Shown here one piece after another: positions 51,919 to 61,027 of a DNA stretch of 64,000 bases. The stretch is from Planotetraspora silvatica (GTDB taxonomy: Bacteria; Actinomycetota; Actinomycetes; Streptosporangiales; Streptosporangiaceae): the NCBI RefSeq assembly GCF_016863315.1, contig NZ_BOOQ01000060.1:1-64000 (forward strand), read 5' to 3'. The translations under genes and the position numbers were made by a program. The first letter of the stretch is position 1. Each line of letters starts with the position of its first letter. The notes below the pieces were generated by a model. The model was not told the DNA's origin. It made no database searches and saw nothing but the letters and a program-made list of their open reading frames with translations.

Positions 51919-52572
51919 TCAGTTCTGGCCGCGAAGGTCCTCGAACGTCGCGGCGGCGCCGGGCAGGGGAGAGCGCGCTGGAGCGCGGAGCCCGTCGAGG
52001 AAAAGCTCGAGGTGACGATCGATGAACCGGCCGAGGTTCAGGCAGCCGGTGCCGGGCAGCGGGCGGGTGAGCTGCGGCAGTGCGATCAGGATGTCTCCGG
52101 GGCCGACGTCGGGGCGTAACACCCCTGCGTCGCGTGCCCGGTCCATGATGCTCTGCACCGCCTGCTCGAGACGATCACGTTTGTCGGTGAACTCCGCCGG
52201 CATCGGCGGGCAGCCATCGGACAGGATCGGGCACAGAGCCCCGATCCGCTCGTCGGCCGCGCCGTGGACGAAGCGCCGCAGCGCCTCGAACGCGTCGGGC
52301 TCCTCGGTGAGCGCCGACTCCGCCAGCTTCACGATTCGGTTCATGACCTCCAGGGTCACCTGACGGATCAGTTCCGTGCGATCGGCGAAGTGCCGGTAGA
52401 TGGTGGCGTTCCCCACCCCGGCCCGCCGCGCGATCTCATCGAGGGTCACGTCCGCGCCGAACTCCACGAACGCCTCACGTGCGGCTGCCACGATCCGCTC
52501 CCGATTGCGCGACGCGTCCGCCCGCAGTCGGGGAGCACCGCTCCGCTCGACGGTCGTGCTCGCGGCACCCAC
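51919..52572 (-). CDS. TetR-family regulator
   Basis: A 217-residue repressor. ADVTLDEIARRAGVGNATIYRHFADRTELI is the helix-turn-helix; the ligand domain includes a conserved GDILIALPQL helix. The GTG at 52572 follows GGAGGG. It is the first gene of the probable regulator-exporter unit with the DHA2 transporter, so it likely represses both genes. The promoter should lie in the A+T-richer sequence at about 52590-52690. Confidence 0.9.
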   Translation of the reverse strand: MGAASTTVERSGAPRLRADASRNRERIVAAAREAFVEFGADVTLDEIARRAGVGNATIYRHFADRTELIRQVTLEVMNRIVKLAESALTEEPDAFEALRRFVHGAADERIGALCPILSDGCPPMPAEFTDKRDRLEQAVQSIMDRARDAGVLRPDVGPGDILIALPQLTRPLPGTGCLNLGRFIDRHLELFLDGLRAPARSPLPGAAATFEDLRGQN

Positions 52573-52691
52573 GGCGACCCTCCGTTGCCTCTTGTATGGA
52601 CTTTCGTCATCTGTCGTACATAAGTGGGGAAGTTCTCCCCGTTTCTGTGACGTACGTGCAAACAGGGAGACCGTCCCCGGTTATTTCGTGA

Positions 52692-52799
52692 CCCCGCTAT
52701 GAGCTGTGTCACACAACCGACGGGCGGGTCATGTACCAGGAATGGTCCGCCTACCGGCCCGGCAAGACCGCTGACGACGACCCGTTCGTGGAGAAGTGA
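52692..52799 (+). pseudogene. Possible 3' remnant of an unknown gene
   Basis: A frame from just after a TGA (52689) to a TGA at 52797 reads 35 residues with strongly coding-like third positions: RYELCHTTDGRVMYQEWSAY followed by RPGKTADDDPFVEK. It has no credible start beyond the ATG at 52731. It looks like the tail of a lost gene, but I do not recognise it. The rest of the 299-bp gap (52573-52871) shows nothing else. Confidence 0.25.
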
Positions 52800-52871
52800 T
52801 CAGCCTGGCTGCCAGGGGCGGGGAGCCCTTCACCGGCGGTCGCGGGCCCGTTCGGTCCCCGGCCGGGTGGG

Positions 52872-53807
52872 CTACTCGAACGGGTCCCACACCGTGGCGT
52901 AGCGCAGGAGCGAACGCGCGAGGTCCTCATGCCGGGCGATCCACATGTCGTCGAACAGGAACCACTGCTGGTGGCCGAAGAAGCCGCTCAGGTGGATCGA
53001 CAACTGCGCCAGGTGCTCGTCGCTGCGCATGAGCGTGCGGCCCGGATCCCGGCCGGAGAACACGCCGGGGCCCACCAGTTGCGCGAGCGCGAAGCGGTGC
53101 GCCTCGTCGTGCTCGCCGTACAGCTCGGCCGGCCCGCCGTCGAACGAGGGCCACAGGTTGCGCCGCTCGAGCGCGGGGCCGAGGTCGTCGTCTTCCGGGG
53201 CGACCAGGGCCCGGAGTTCCAGCAGCTCGACCGGCCACCTCTTCAGGTCGTCGGTCGTGGTGCGAAGGTGCGCCGCCAGGCCGGGCAGGCGCACGTCGGG
53301 GAAGGTGAAGGGCGGCTCCTGGCAGATGCTGTCGCCGTCGTAGAAGGTCAGCAGGACGGCATGCGTGGCGCCGGCTCCCGGCACTTCGGCGGCGTCGGAG
53401 GGCAGCGGCCAATCGTGCAGCAGGTACGCCACCTCACCGGTGCGGGTGTCGTCGAAGAAGAAGTACGGCAACATGACCTCGTCGTCGTCGGTGAGCACCC
53501 GCACGCTGTGTGCGTCGACACGCAGCTCGCCCTCGAAGTAGAGATGCTCCTGGAGGAGGTCGCGCAGCTCCTGCCAGGACTCCGGCGCGGCGAGGCCGTG
53601 TTCGCGGGCCCGATCGAAGATCGTGTGCAGGCCGTACACGTCACCGCCTAACTCCGCTCCGAGCCAGGTACCGACGTCCTGAGTCTGGCCGGTCACCACC
53701 TCGGCCCACCCCCGGCGGAACCAGCTGAGCACGGTGGCGTCGGGCAGCCGGCGGACCCTCTTGCTGAGCGGGCCTTCGTAGTGGGCGCGGTAGACGAAGA
53801 AGATCAT
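52872..53807 (-). CDS. Conserved hypothetical protein, 311 aa
   Basis: An acidic cytosolic protein with no membrane segment or signal peptide. It starts [20 protein letters not shown], contains [15 protein letters not shown] and ends in a Trp/Phe-rich helix region ([27 protein letters not shown]). The even composition and codon use support a real gene. I recall similar actinomycete proteins but no function. No Shine-Dalgarno is striking. It is flanked by divergent sigma factor and upstream TetR units, without operon partners. Confidence 0.7.
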   Translation of the reverse strand: MIFFVYRAHYEGPLSKRVRRLPDATVLSWFRRGWAEVVTGQTQDVGTWLGAELGGDVYGLHTIFDRAREHGLAAPESWQELRDLLQEHLYFEGELRVDAHSVRVLTDDDEVMLPYFFFDDTRTGEVAYLLHDWPLPSDAAEVPGAGATHAVLLTFYDGDSICQEPPFTFPDVRLPGLAAHLRTTTDDLKRWPVELLELRALVAPEDDDLGPALERRNLWPSFDGGPAELYGEHDEAHRFALAQLVGPGVFSGRDPGRTLMRSDEHLAQLSIHLSGFFGHQQWFLFDDMWIARHEDLARSLLRYATVWDPFE

Positions 53808-54028
53808 GCGCTGAACCTGCCAGACGCCCCCGACAAAACCCGGCCGGCGGAGATCAGTGCGGAAAACGCCCAGGGAGACGGCCGCCCCTAGTCAGGCGGG
53901 CGGAATCGTCGATCCGGGGACCGGCCGTTCGTATGGACAGTGAGAGGCAGACCGCACCGATGTCCGGGAGGATCACACCTGACGGAAGTGGGGTCGTTCA
54001 AGGGGGACAAGGAGGACTGACATCCGCC

Positions 54029-55252
54029 ATGGCGCATCCGTCCACCTCGGAGATCGACGGTGTGTTCCGCCGGGAGTACGGCCGGGCGGTGGCCGTGCTG
54101 GTCCGTGTCTTCGGTGACATCGACGTCGCCGAGGAGGCCGTCCAGGACGCCTTCACGACGGCGGTGCAACGCTGGCCCTCCGACGGTCCGCCTCCGAGTC
54201 CGGCGGGCTGGATCATCACCACCGCCCGGAACCGGGCGATCGACCGCCTGCGGCGTGAGGCGTCCCGTGAGGACCGGCACGCCCAGGCCGCCCTGTTGCA
54301 CGCCGGGAACGAACCGGCCGAGGAGGGGCCCGTGCACGATGACCGGCTGCGCCTGATCTTCACCTGCTGTCACCCCGCGCTCGCCCCCGCCGTCCAGGTG
54401 GCGCTGACGCTGCGGCTCCTGGGCGGTCTGACCACCGCCGAGATCGCCGGGGCCTTCCTGGTGCCCGAGCCGACCATGGCCCAGCGGCTGGTCCGGGCCA
54501 AGGGCAAGATCCGTGACGCGCGCATCCCGTATCGGGTACCGAGGGAGGCCGACCTCCCCGGGAGGCTCCAGGCCGTGCTCGCCGTGGTCTACCTGATCTT
54601 CAACGAGGGCTACACGGCCAGTTCCGGCGATCACCTGGTCCGTGAGGACCTCTGCGCCGAGGCCGTGCGGCTGGGCCGGCTCCTGGCCGAGCTCATGCCC
54701 GACGAGCCGGAGGTCATGGGGCTCCTCGCGCTGATGTTGCTCGTCGAGTCCCGGCGGGATGCCCGAACCAACCCGGCCGGCGACCTCGTCCTGCTGGCCG
54801 ACCAGGACCGCGGCCGGTGGGACGGTGACCTCGTCGCCGAAGGACAGGGACTCGTCCGCCGGTGCCTCCGCCGGGACAGGCCCGGGCCGTACCAGATCCA
54901 GGCGGCGATCAACGCCGTCCACAGTGACGCGGGCACCGCGTCCGCCACCGACTGGCGGCAGATCCTCGAGCTGTACGACCTGCTCATGACGCTCGCCCCG
55001 ACTCCGGTCGTGGCTCTCAACCGCGCGGTCGCCGTGGCCGAGGTGGACGGCCCGGAGCCGGCGCTCACGCTCGTGGACGATCTCGAGCTGGACGCGTATC
55101 ACCTGTTCCACGCCGTCCGCGCCGACCTGCTCCGGCGTCTGGGCCGGGACGGGGAGGCGGCGCGGGCCTATGATGCGGCGATCGCCCGAGCGCACAACGC
55201 CGCGGAGCGCGCCTTCCTGTGCCGCCGCCGCGACGCGATCACCCGGATGTGA
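54029..55252 (+). CDS. ECF42-like RNA polymerase sigma factor
   Basis: A 407-residue factor. Sigma region 2 ([42 protein letters not shown]) and region 4 ([32 protein letters not shown]) are followed by a C-terminal TPR-like extension of about 220 residues with [28 protein letters not shown] and the [17 protein letters not shown] end, diagnostic of ECF42. Such genes normally sit beside a DGPF/YCII-domain gene, which is missing here. The ATG at 54029 is chosen by homology; AGGAGG lies 13 bases upstream. The last 14 bp overlap the convergent TetR gene. Confidence 0.88.
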   Translation: MAHPSTSEIDGVFRREYGRAVAVLVRVFGDIDVAEEAVQDAFTTAVQRWPSDGPPPSPAGWIITTARNRAIDRLRREASREDRHAQAALLHAGNEPAEEGPVHDDRLRLIFTCCHPALAPAVQVALTLRLLGGLTTAEIAGAFLVPEPTMAQRLVRAKGKIRDARIPYRVPREADLPGRLQAVLAVVYLIFNEGYTASSGDHLVREDLCAEAVRLGRLLAELMPDEPEVMGLLALMLLVESRRDARTNPAGDLVLLADQDRGRWDGDLVAEGQGLVRRCLRRDRPGPYQIQAAINAVHSDAGTASATDWRQILELYDLLMTLAPTPVVALNRAVAVAEVDGPEPALTLVDDLELDAYHLFHAVRADLLRRLGRDGEAARAYDAAIARAHNAAERAFLCRRRDAITRM

Positions 55253-55832
55253 GGAAGAGCCGGTCGAGGTGGTAGTCGACCGTCGCGACCACCTCCTCCG
55301 GAGGGAGGTGGCCGATCAGGGCGGGGTTCACCAGCCCCTGGGCCATGGTGTACAGGATGACCGCCTCGATCCGCGGGTCGAGGTCCGCGTGCACCTCGCC
55401 GAGTGCCTGCGCGGCGCGGATCTGCTCGGCGTAGAAGCCGATGACGTACGGCAGGGCGGCGCGCAGGAGACCCGCCAGATCATCGGCGACGACTGATCGG
55501 GCCAGATAGGCGAGGCCGATGCGGGACTCCGAACGGCGCTCGTCGTCGAGCGGGAGGAGCTCCAGGATCGCGGCCCGCAGGAACGCCCGCGGCGACGGGG
55601 CGTCCATGGCGGCGGCCACCCGTTCACCGATCCGGGCGTTCAACTGGGTCAGAGCGAACATGAGCATCTGGTCCTTGGTGTCGAAATAGTGCTGGACCAT
55701 CCCCATCGACACGTCGGCCTCGGCCGCGACCTCCCGCAGGCTCACCGCGTCCAGTCCGTCCCTGGATGCGATGCGGAGCAGGGCGTCGGCGATGTGCCGC
55801 CGCCGCGCCTCGTGATCGACGATCTTGGGCAT
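55239..55832 (-). CDS. TetR-family regulator
   Basis: A 197-residue repressor. [31 protein letters not shown] is the helix-turn-helix. The ATG at 55832 follows GAAAG; a TTG at 55847 would extend it by five residues. It is divergent from a glycosyltransferase gene, with two copies of the same inverted-repeat motif in the 127-bp gap (55845-55860 and 55880-55901). One overlaps its own leader, so autorepression is likely. Confidence 0.9.
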   Translation of the reverse strand: MPKIVDHEARRRHIADALLRIASRDGLDAVSLREVAAEADVSMGMVQHYFDTKDQMLMFALTQLNARIGERVAAAMDAPSPRAFLRAAILELLPLDDERRSESRIGLAYLARSVVADDLAGLLRAALPYVIGFYAEQIRAAQALGEVHADLDPRIEAVILYTMAQGLVNPALIGHLPPEEVVATVDYHLDRLFLTSG

Positions 55833-55844
55833 CTCCGGTCTTTC

Positions 55845-55860
55845 CAATGCAGTCGTATTG
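55845..55860. promoter_or_regulatory. TetR operator copy 1 (CAATGC-N4-GTATTG)
   Basis: An imperfect inverted repeat (one mismatch) 13 bp upstream of tetR. The half-site and 4-bp spacer match copy 2. Confidence 0.5.
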
Positions 55861-55879
55861 ATTCACCGGTTGGCGCACT

Positions 55880-55901
55880 TTACGATGCGAGTGCATTGTA
55901 A
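55880..55901. promoter_or_regulatory. TetR operator copy 2 (TTACGATGC-N4-GCATTGTAA)
   Basis: A 9-bp inverted repeat with one mismatch, 58 bp upstream of the glycosyltransferase start. The centre-to-centre distance from copy 1 is about 38 bp. Confidence 0.6.
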
Positions 55902-55959
55902 TCGCCCTGAGAGGACGAACCATGCTCATCGTTGACCTGTGCACCAGAGATCAGTCCAC

Positions 55960-57189
55960 ATGCGGGTGCTGATCATCGGGCTCGGCACCCGTGGCGACGT
56001 CGCACCCTACACCGGCCTGGGAGCCCGCCTCCGCGACGCGGGCCATGAGGTCGCGATCGCCGCACACCAGCCCTACGGCCACCTGGTGGCCGCCTCCGGC
56101 CTGGAGTTCCGCGCCATTCCCGGAGATCCGATTCCGCTCCTTCCCGTGGCGGCCGGCGGGGCGAAGGCCGCGCCGCCGGCCAAAGCCAGGATGTTCGCCG
56201 ACTACGGCAGGCAATCGGCCGACGGGATCGTCCAGGCCGCGGAGCGGGGCGCCGACGTGCTGCTCCTGAATGCGCCGGCGTCCGCCGGTTACCACGTGGC
56301 CGAGGCCATGAGACTCCCCAGCATCGGGGTCCATCTTCAGCCGATAGAGCCGACGGGAGACTTTCCGCCGGTCATGGGCGCCTTCTCCCGCTCGCTGGGC
56401 CGGTGGGGCAACCGGGCCGCCGCCCGATTGCTGTTCACCGTCCCGTCTCCCGCGCACGCGGGCTCCGCCAAGGACCTGCGGGCTCGGCTCGGCCTTCCCG
56501 CGACGACCTCCAGGGAGGTCTACCGGCGCCGCGAGACCACCCGATGGCCGGTCTTCCACGGATACAGCGCCAGCGTGCTCCCTCGTCCGGCGGACTGGCG
56601 GGAGGGACTGGAAGTGGCCGGCTACTGGTGGCCCGAGCGCACGCCCGGCTGGCGGCCCCCGGCGAAACTGCTCGATTTCCTGGAGTCGGGCCCGCCCCCG
56701 GTGTTCGTCGGGTTCGGCAGCATGGCCTCCGGGAACCTCGACCGGCACACCGAAATCGCGCTGGCAGCGCTGCGGCGGGCGCGGCTGCGGGGCGTTTTGC
56801 AGACCGGGCCCGCGAGCATGGCGGCGGAGGGCGACGACGTGCTGGGCGTCGAGGACGTGCCGCACGACTGGCTGTTCCCGCGGATGGCCGCCGTGGTGCA
56901 CCATGCCGGAAGCGGGACCACGGCGGCCGGAATCCGCGCGGGCGTTCCCGCCGTGGGCCTGCCCGCCGTAGCCGACCAGCATCTGTGGGCCTCGCGGCTG
57001 GCCACGCTGGGCGTGGGTCCTGGTGCGATTCCGTTCCGGAGCCTGTCGGCCGGCCGGCTGGCCGCCGCCCTCGGCGCCGCCGTGTCCGACCGGACCTATC
57101 GGCGCAGGGCCGCCGAGCTCGCCGGTCGTGTCGACGCGGAGGACGGCGCCCTGGCGGTCGTCGAGGCCGTGGGCAGGTTGGCCGGCTGA
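55960..57189 (+). CDS. GT1-family glycosyltransferase (UGT/MGT type)
   Basis: A 409-residue cytosolic GT-B enzyme. The N-terminal acceptor domain begins MRVLIIGLGTRGDVAPYTGL, as in sterol and macrolide glycosyltransferases. The C-terminal nucleotide-sugar motif is VPHDWLFPRMAAVVHHAGSG, then PAVADQHLWASRL. It probably glycosylates a hydrophobic acceptor such as a lipid, drug or sterol. Control by the divergent TetR suggests inducible detoxification. The ATG at 55960 is chosen because the fold starts there; Shine-Dalgarno is weak. Confidence 0.9.
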   Translation: MRVLIIGLGTRGDVAPYTGLGARLRDAGHEVAIAAHQPYGHLVAASGLEFRAIPGDPIPLLPVAAGGAKAAPPAKARMFADYGRQSADGIVQAAERGADVLLLNAPASAGYHVAEAMRLPSIGVHLQPIEPTGDFPPVMGAFSRSLGRWGNRAAARLLFTVPSPAHAGSAKDLRARLGLPATTSREVYRRRETTRWPVFHGYSASVLPRPADWREGLEVAGYWWPERTPGWRPPAKLLDFLESGPPPVFVGFGSMASGNLDRHTEIALAALRRARLRGVLQTGPASMAAEGDDVLGVEDVPHDWLFPRMAAVVHHAGSGTTAAGIRAGVPAVGLPAVADQHLWASRLATLGVGPGAIPFRSLSAGRLAAALGAAVSDRTYRRRAAELAGRVDAEDGALAVVEAVGRLAG

Positions 57190-57271
57190 CGTGGACCGAG
57201 TCATCCGGGCGGCCGGGCGTAATGTGGGGAAATGGCCCCGGTCGTCCGGATAGTGCTCAACGGGGGGTGCC

Positions 57272-57511
57272 ATGGCCACCTATGAATTCCTGTGCCCGGC
57301 CTGCGGGCCGTTCGACGTGGTCCTGCCCATGGGGACCGCGTCGGCGCATCGGGAGTGCCCGTGGTGTGGCGTGGGTGCCCGCCGGGTCTACTCCGCCCCC
57401 CGCCTGTCCCGGCCGGCTCCGGCGATGGCCGGCGCGCTGGCGCGGGAGGAGCGGAGCCGGGACGAGCCCGAGATCGTCTCCAGCGTGCCGCGGCACCGGC
57501 GGCGCCGCTGA
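57272..57511 (+). CDS. fmdB: FmdB-type zinc-ribbon protein
   Basis: A 79-residue protein. The N-terminal zinc ribbon has two CxxC pairs (FLCPACG and CPWCG) in the FmdB arrangement MATYEFLCPACGPFDV. The C-terminal half is charged and disordered. GGGGGG lies before the ATG. FmdB proteins accompany formamidase genes and are thought to be regulatory; here it is directly upstream of the amidase, probably in one transcript. Confidence 0.88.
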   Translation: MATYEFLCPACGPFDVVLPMGTASAHRECPWCGVGARRVYSAPRLSRPAPAMAGALAREERSRDEPEIVSSVPRHRRRR

Positions 57512-57624
57512 CAGCCGGATGAACCGGCACCCGGACCCGCGGAGAAGACCGGCCGATGACCGGTACGGAGACGGGTGCGGAAATCGCGCGCGCGGAGGCC
57601 AAGCCGTCAACGGAGGAGGCCGCC

Positions 57625-58872
57625 ATGCCCGAGGTCGTGTTCCAGGTGGATCAGACCCGCTCCATGCGGGATCAGGTCGTCCCCGGCCACAACAGGTGGC
57701 ATCCGGACATCCCCGCGGTCGTGACCGTACGGCCGGGCGACGAGTTCCGGGTGGAGTGCAGGGACTGGACCGACGCCCAGATCGGGAACAACGACTCCGC
57801 CGACGACGTCCGGGACATCGATCTGACCCTCCCGCACATGCTCAGCGGGCCGGTCGCGATCGAGGGGGCGCGACCCGGTGACCTGCTGGTCGTCGACATC
57901 CTCGACCTCGGTCCGGTCCCGCAGCAGGCGGGCGAGATCGCGGGACAGGGATGGGGCTACACGGGGATCTTCCCCAAGGTCAACGGAGGAGGCTTCCTCA
58001 CCGATCATTTCCCCGACGCCTACAAGGCGATCTGGGACTTCCACGGACAGCAGGCGACCTCCCGCCACCTCCCGGGCGTCCGGTTCACGGGGATCACTCA
58101 TCCCGGCCTGTTCGGCACGGCGCCCTCGCCCGACCTGCTCGCGACCTGGAACCGCCGGGAACAGGCGCTGATCGACACCGATCCCGGCCGCGTCCCGGCG
58201 CTGGGCCTGCCGCCTGAGCCACGCAACGCCGTCACCGGTACGGCCACCGGCGCCGTGGCGGCCCGCATCGCGGCGGAGGGCGCCCGTACGGTCCCACCCC
58301 GGGAGAACGGCGGGAACCAGGACATCAAGAACTTCACCCGGGGCGCGCGGGTCTTCTGCCCCGTTTTCGTCGAGGGCGCCAAGCTGTCGGCCGGCGACCT
58401 TCACTTCAGCCAGGGCGACGGCGAGATCACCTTCTGCGGCGCGATCGAGATGGGCGGGTTCATCGACTTCCACGTCGATCTCATCAAGGGCGGCATGGAG
58501 AAGTACGGCGTGACGACCAACCCGATCTTCCTGCCGGGCAACGTCGAGCCGCGCTATTCGGAGTTCCTGTCGTTCATCGGGATCTCCGTGGACCATGAGC
58601 GGGACACCAACCACTATCTCGACGCGACTCTGGCCTACCGCCGGGCCTGCCTCAACGCGATCGAGTACCTGAAGAAGTGGGGCTACACGGGCGAGCAGGC
58701 GTACCTGCTTCTCGGGTCGGCGCCGATCGAGGGCCGGATCAGCGGGATCGTCGACATCCCGAACGCCTGCTGCTCCCTCTACATACCGACTGCGATCTTC
58801 GATTTCGACGTGCGTCCCACGGCGGCGGGTCCCACCAGGGCGGACCGCGGCCGCTGCGCGGTCACCTCCTGA
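57625..58872 (+). CDS. fmdA: Formamidase/acetamidase
   Basis: A 415-residue cytosolic amidase hydrolysing formamide or acetamide to ammonia and the acid. The family sequence is full-length: GHNRWHPDIPAVVTVRPGDEFRVECRDWTDAQIGNNDSADD, LTLPHMLSGPVAIEGARPGDLL, GGNQDIKNFTRG, LHFSQGDGEITFCGAIEMGGF and the C-terminal DIPNACCSLYIP. GGAGG supports the ATG at 57625. Acts in nitrogen assimilation with fmdB upstream. Its stop overlaps the convergent thiolase gene by 11 bp. Confidence 0.93.
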   Translation: MPEVVFQVDQTRSMRDQVVPGHNRWHPDIPAVVTVRPGDEFRVECRDWTDAQIGNNDSADDVRDIDLTLPHMLSGPVAIEGARPGDLLVVDILDLGPVPQQAGEIAGQGWGYTGIFPKVNGGGFLTDHFPDAYKAIWDFHGQQATSRHLPGVRFTGITHPGLFGTAPSPDLLATWNRREQALIDTDPGRVPALGLPPEPRNAVTGTATGAVAARIAAEGARTVPPRENGGNQDIKNFTRGARVFCPVFVEGAKLSAGDLHFSQGDGEITFCGAIEMGGFIDFHVDLIKGGMEKYGVTTNPIFLPGNVEPRYSEFLSFIGISVDHERDTNHYLDATLAYRRACLNAIEYLKKWGYTGEQAYLLLGSAPIEGRISGIVDIPNACCSLYIPTAIFDFDVRPTAAGPTRADRGRCAVTS

Positions 58873-60439
58873 GCCCGCCCATCGGGGAATCGCCGGTGGT
58901 GACGCGGTTGACCGCGTCGAAGGAGCGGACGTAGACCCGGCGGCCGATCGGCTCGCCGGTGCTCAGCAGGTCGAGCATGCGGGTGTCGGAGTCCTCGGTC
59001 CTGGCGAGGAACCGCCGGCCGTCCGCCTCGAGACGTCCGACGACGATGCCGACGCGGTCGCCCTCACGCCGATGCCTGACGGTGTAGGTCTCGATCGTGC
59101 CCCACCCGTCGGCCTGGACGGCCTGCTCCACCCCGGGCCAGGCGTCGATCTCGGCCTGCAGCGCCGCACTGCGGTCGGGCCGCCACTCGCCGGGCGTGGT
59201 GGAGTAGACGCCGGCGGAGTACTTGCTCAGCATCCCGCCGTTGGCGCCGACCAGTCCGTACGACCCCGGAGCCGAGCGCAACCGCTGGACGGTCTCGGCG
59301 ATGGCGTGCATCGAGTAGTCGTTCCCCGCGCCGCCGAAGAACGGCAGGCCGCCGGTGACGGTCAGGCCTCGCGGGTCGTCGGCGGACAGGCCCAGTCCGT
59401 CGCAGACGTTGAAGACCGCGATGGGGAAGCAGCTGTAGAGGTCGATGGTGAGCAGGTCGGCGACGCCGATGCCCGCCACCTCCAGCGCGTGCCGGGCCGC
59501 CATGATCGACGCGGGGCCGGTGCCGAGGTCGGCACGATCCAGCAGATCACGGTCGCGCAGGTCGGCGTGGCCGGGCAGGAAGACCCATCGGTGCTCGGGG
59601 ACACCGAGCCGTCGAGCCGCGGTCACCGACATGAGCAGGACGGCGGCCCCCTGGTTGACCTTCTCCCTGGCCACCACATAACGCGTGTACGGCTCGGCGA
59701 TCATCCGGTTCCGCTCGGTCGGGGTGACGAGCTCAGCGGCCGTGCGCTCGGTCGGGGCGGCGGCGTGCGGGTTCGCGGCGGCGATCTTGGTGAACGGCGC
59801 GAACAGCGCGCCCATCCCGGCCGCGTACTCCTGCCGGCTCTGCTTCAGCCGCGCGCGGCGCGCGTTGTCGAACAGGGCGTACTGGCTGGGGGCGCCCGTC
59901 AGCCCGTGGGCCGCCTGGAACCGGGAGACCATCCCCTCGAGTCCGTAGCCGCGGTCCTCCAGGTCGCCCTCGACGGTCTCGGAGAAGTCGGGCCGGTCGG
60001 GCGCACCGGCGAAGTGCCGGACCGTGGAGATCGCCTCGGCGCCGAAGATCAGCGCGACGTCGCAGGAGCCGGCGGCGATCGTCGCGGCGAGCTCGTTGAC
60101 CAGGTGTTGCGGTCCCTGGCCGCCCGACACCTCGAGGATCGCCCGAGCGGGGGCGGCGCCCACCCTGCGGGCGACCGAGCGCGGGAAGTTCGTGGACCTC
60201 CCGAGCGGCGCCGTCGCACCCGGCGCGGAGGTCTCGAACTGCCGGACGCCCGCCACGGTGTCGACCGCCGCGGCCACCGCCGACTGATCCGCGAGCGTGT
60301 CCCCGAGCGCCTCACGCGCCGCGGCGGCCGCGAGGTCGACCGCGGAGAGTCGCCGGTAGCCGGGCCCGCCCAGACGCTCCGACCACTGACCGACACCGAC
60401 GACGACCGGGGTGCGGGGGTCGAGGTCCAGCACGGCCAT
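58862..60439 (-). CDS. Thiolase-superfamily acetyl-CoA acetyltransferase-like protein
   Basis: A 525-residue two-domain protein: a thiolase-like core (RTPVVVGVGQWSERLG, SGGQGPQHLVNELAATIAAG, VGANGGMLSKYSAGVYSTTP) plus a C-terminal OB-like domain of about 80 residues. The usual nucleophilic cysteine position in the N-terminal half reads SGGQGPQ without Cys, placing it with the SCP-x/lipid-transfer-like group. It may act on CoA esters in lipid or sterol breakdown. GGAG lies before ATG 60439. Confidence 0.82.
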   Translation of the reverse strand: MAVLDLDPRTPVVVGVGQWSERLGGPGYRRLSAVDLAAAAAREALGDTLADQSAVAAAVDTVAGVRQFETSAPGATAPLGRSTNFPRSVARRVGAAPARAILEVSGGQGPQHLVNELAATIAAGSCDVALIFGAEAISTVRHFAGAPDRPDFSETVEGDLEDRGYGLEGMVSRFQAAHGLTGAPSQYALFDNARRARLKQSRQEYAAGMGALFAPFTKIAAANPHAAAPTERTAAELVTPTERNRMIAEPYTRYVVAREKVNQGAAVLLMSVTAARRLGVPEHRWVFLPGHADLRDRDLLDRADLGTGPASIMAARHALEVAGIGVADLLTIDLYSCFPIAVFNVCDGLGLSADDPRGLTVTGGLPFFGGAGNDYSMHAIAETVQRLRSAPGSYGLVGANGGMLSKYSAGVYSTTPGEWRPDRSAALQAEIDAWPGVEQAVQADGWGTIETYTVRHRREGDRVGIVVGRLEADGRRFLARTEDSDTRMLDLLSTGEPIGRRVYVRSFDAVNRVTTGDSPMGGLRR

Positions 60440-61027
60440 ATGAGCTCCAAGGGGGATGCGACGACGTAAGAGCGGCCTCAACTTATAGACGGAATTCGTC
60501 CCTGAACAAGCATGTTGGGTTGCTATTTCCGACATGTGGGCGCATGAGGGTGCCCGGCGACGTCGAGGCCGCGGTGGCCGCGCTCGGCGAGTCGGGAGAT
60601 CCGGAGGGGGCGTCTGAGACGTTTTCAATTCTCACGGAATCGTGAACGGATTCCGTGAGAATCGAAAATCACCATTGTGGGGGCGTCGGCCCAAGCGTAG
60701 CCGAGGTATGCCGGCCCGGCCGGCGACGCCGATAACAGAACGTGACGATGCGGGTTGTGAATTGTCCATTAGCGTCAGCAAACTCGCGACATGTGGTACG
60801 TCAAAACGCCCTTAATTAATTCGAGGGCAATGTGCTCGTATTCCGAGCGTATTCGCGTCCCATGGGGAGGAGGCTCGTCGGCAGCGCGAAGGCACGTACG
60901 TCGATGGAATATCCCTCGAGGCGGCATGGGACGCGCCAACCCGACTGGACGTGCGCGGACATACCTGCCAACCATGGATTTCTACCCGTATCGCCGCGCA
61001 CGAAGGCGATTCGGGGGAGGAGGCGCT
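60440..61027. other. Intergenic region with palindrome B and A+T-rich leader
   Basis: This 588-bp gap precedes the MRDRH-repeat gene. It contains the long palindrome at 60622-60668 and an A+T-rich stretch at about 60750-60850 including TTAATTAATT. An open frame from 60791 is continuous with the repeat gene, but it is Arg-rich and lacks domain character, so I treat it as leader. Confidence 0.5.
60622..60668. repeat. Long palindrome, copy B of a family seen twice
   Basis: A perfect 14-bp stem ATTCTCACGGAATC/GATTCCGTGAGAAT with seven-base loop is extended after one mismatch by TTTTC/GAAAA, giving 20 positions with one mismatch. It lies 183 bp upstream of the thiolase gene start, on the 5' side of both flanking genes, so it is not simply a terminator. 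TTCCGTGAGAA-[A/T]-CGAAAA is shared with copy A at 18842-18884. Confidence 0.75.
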
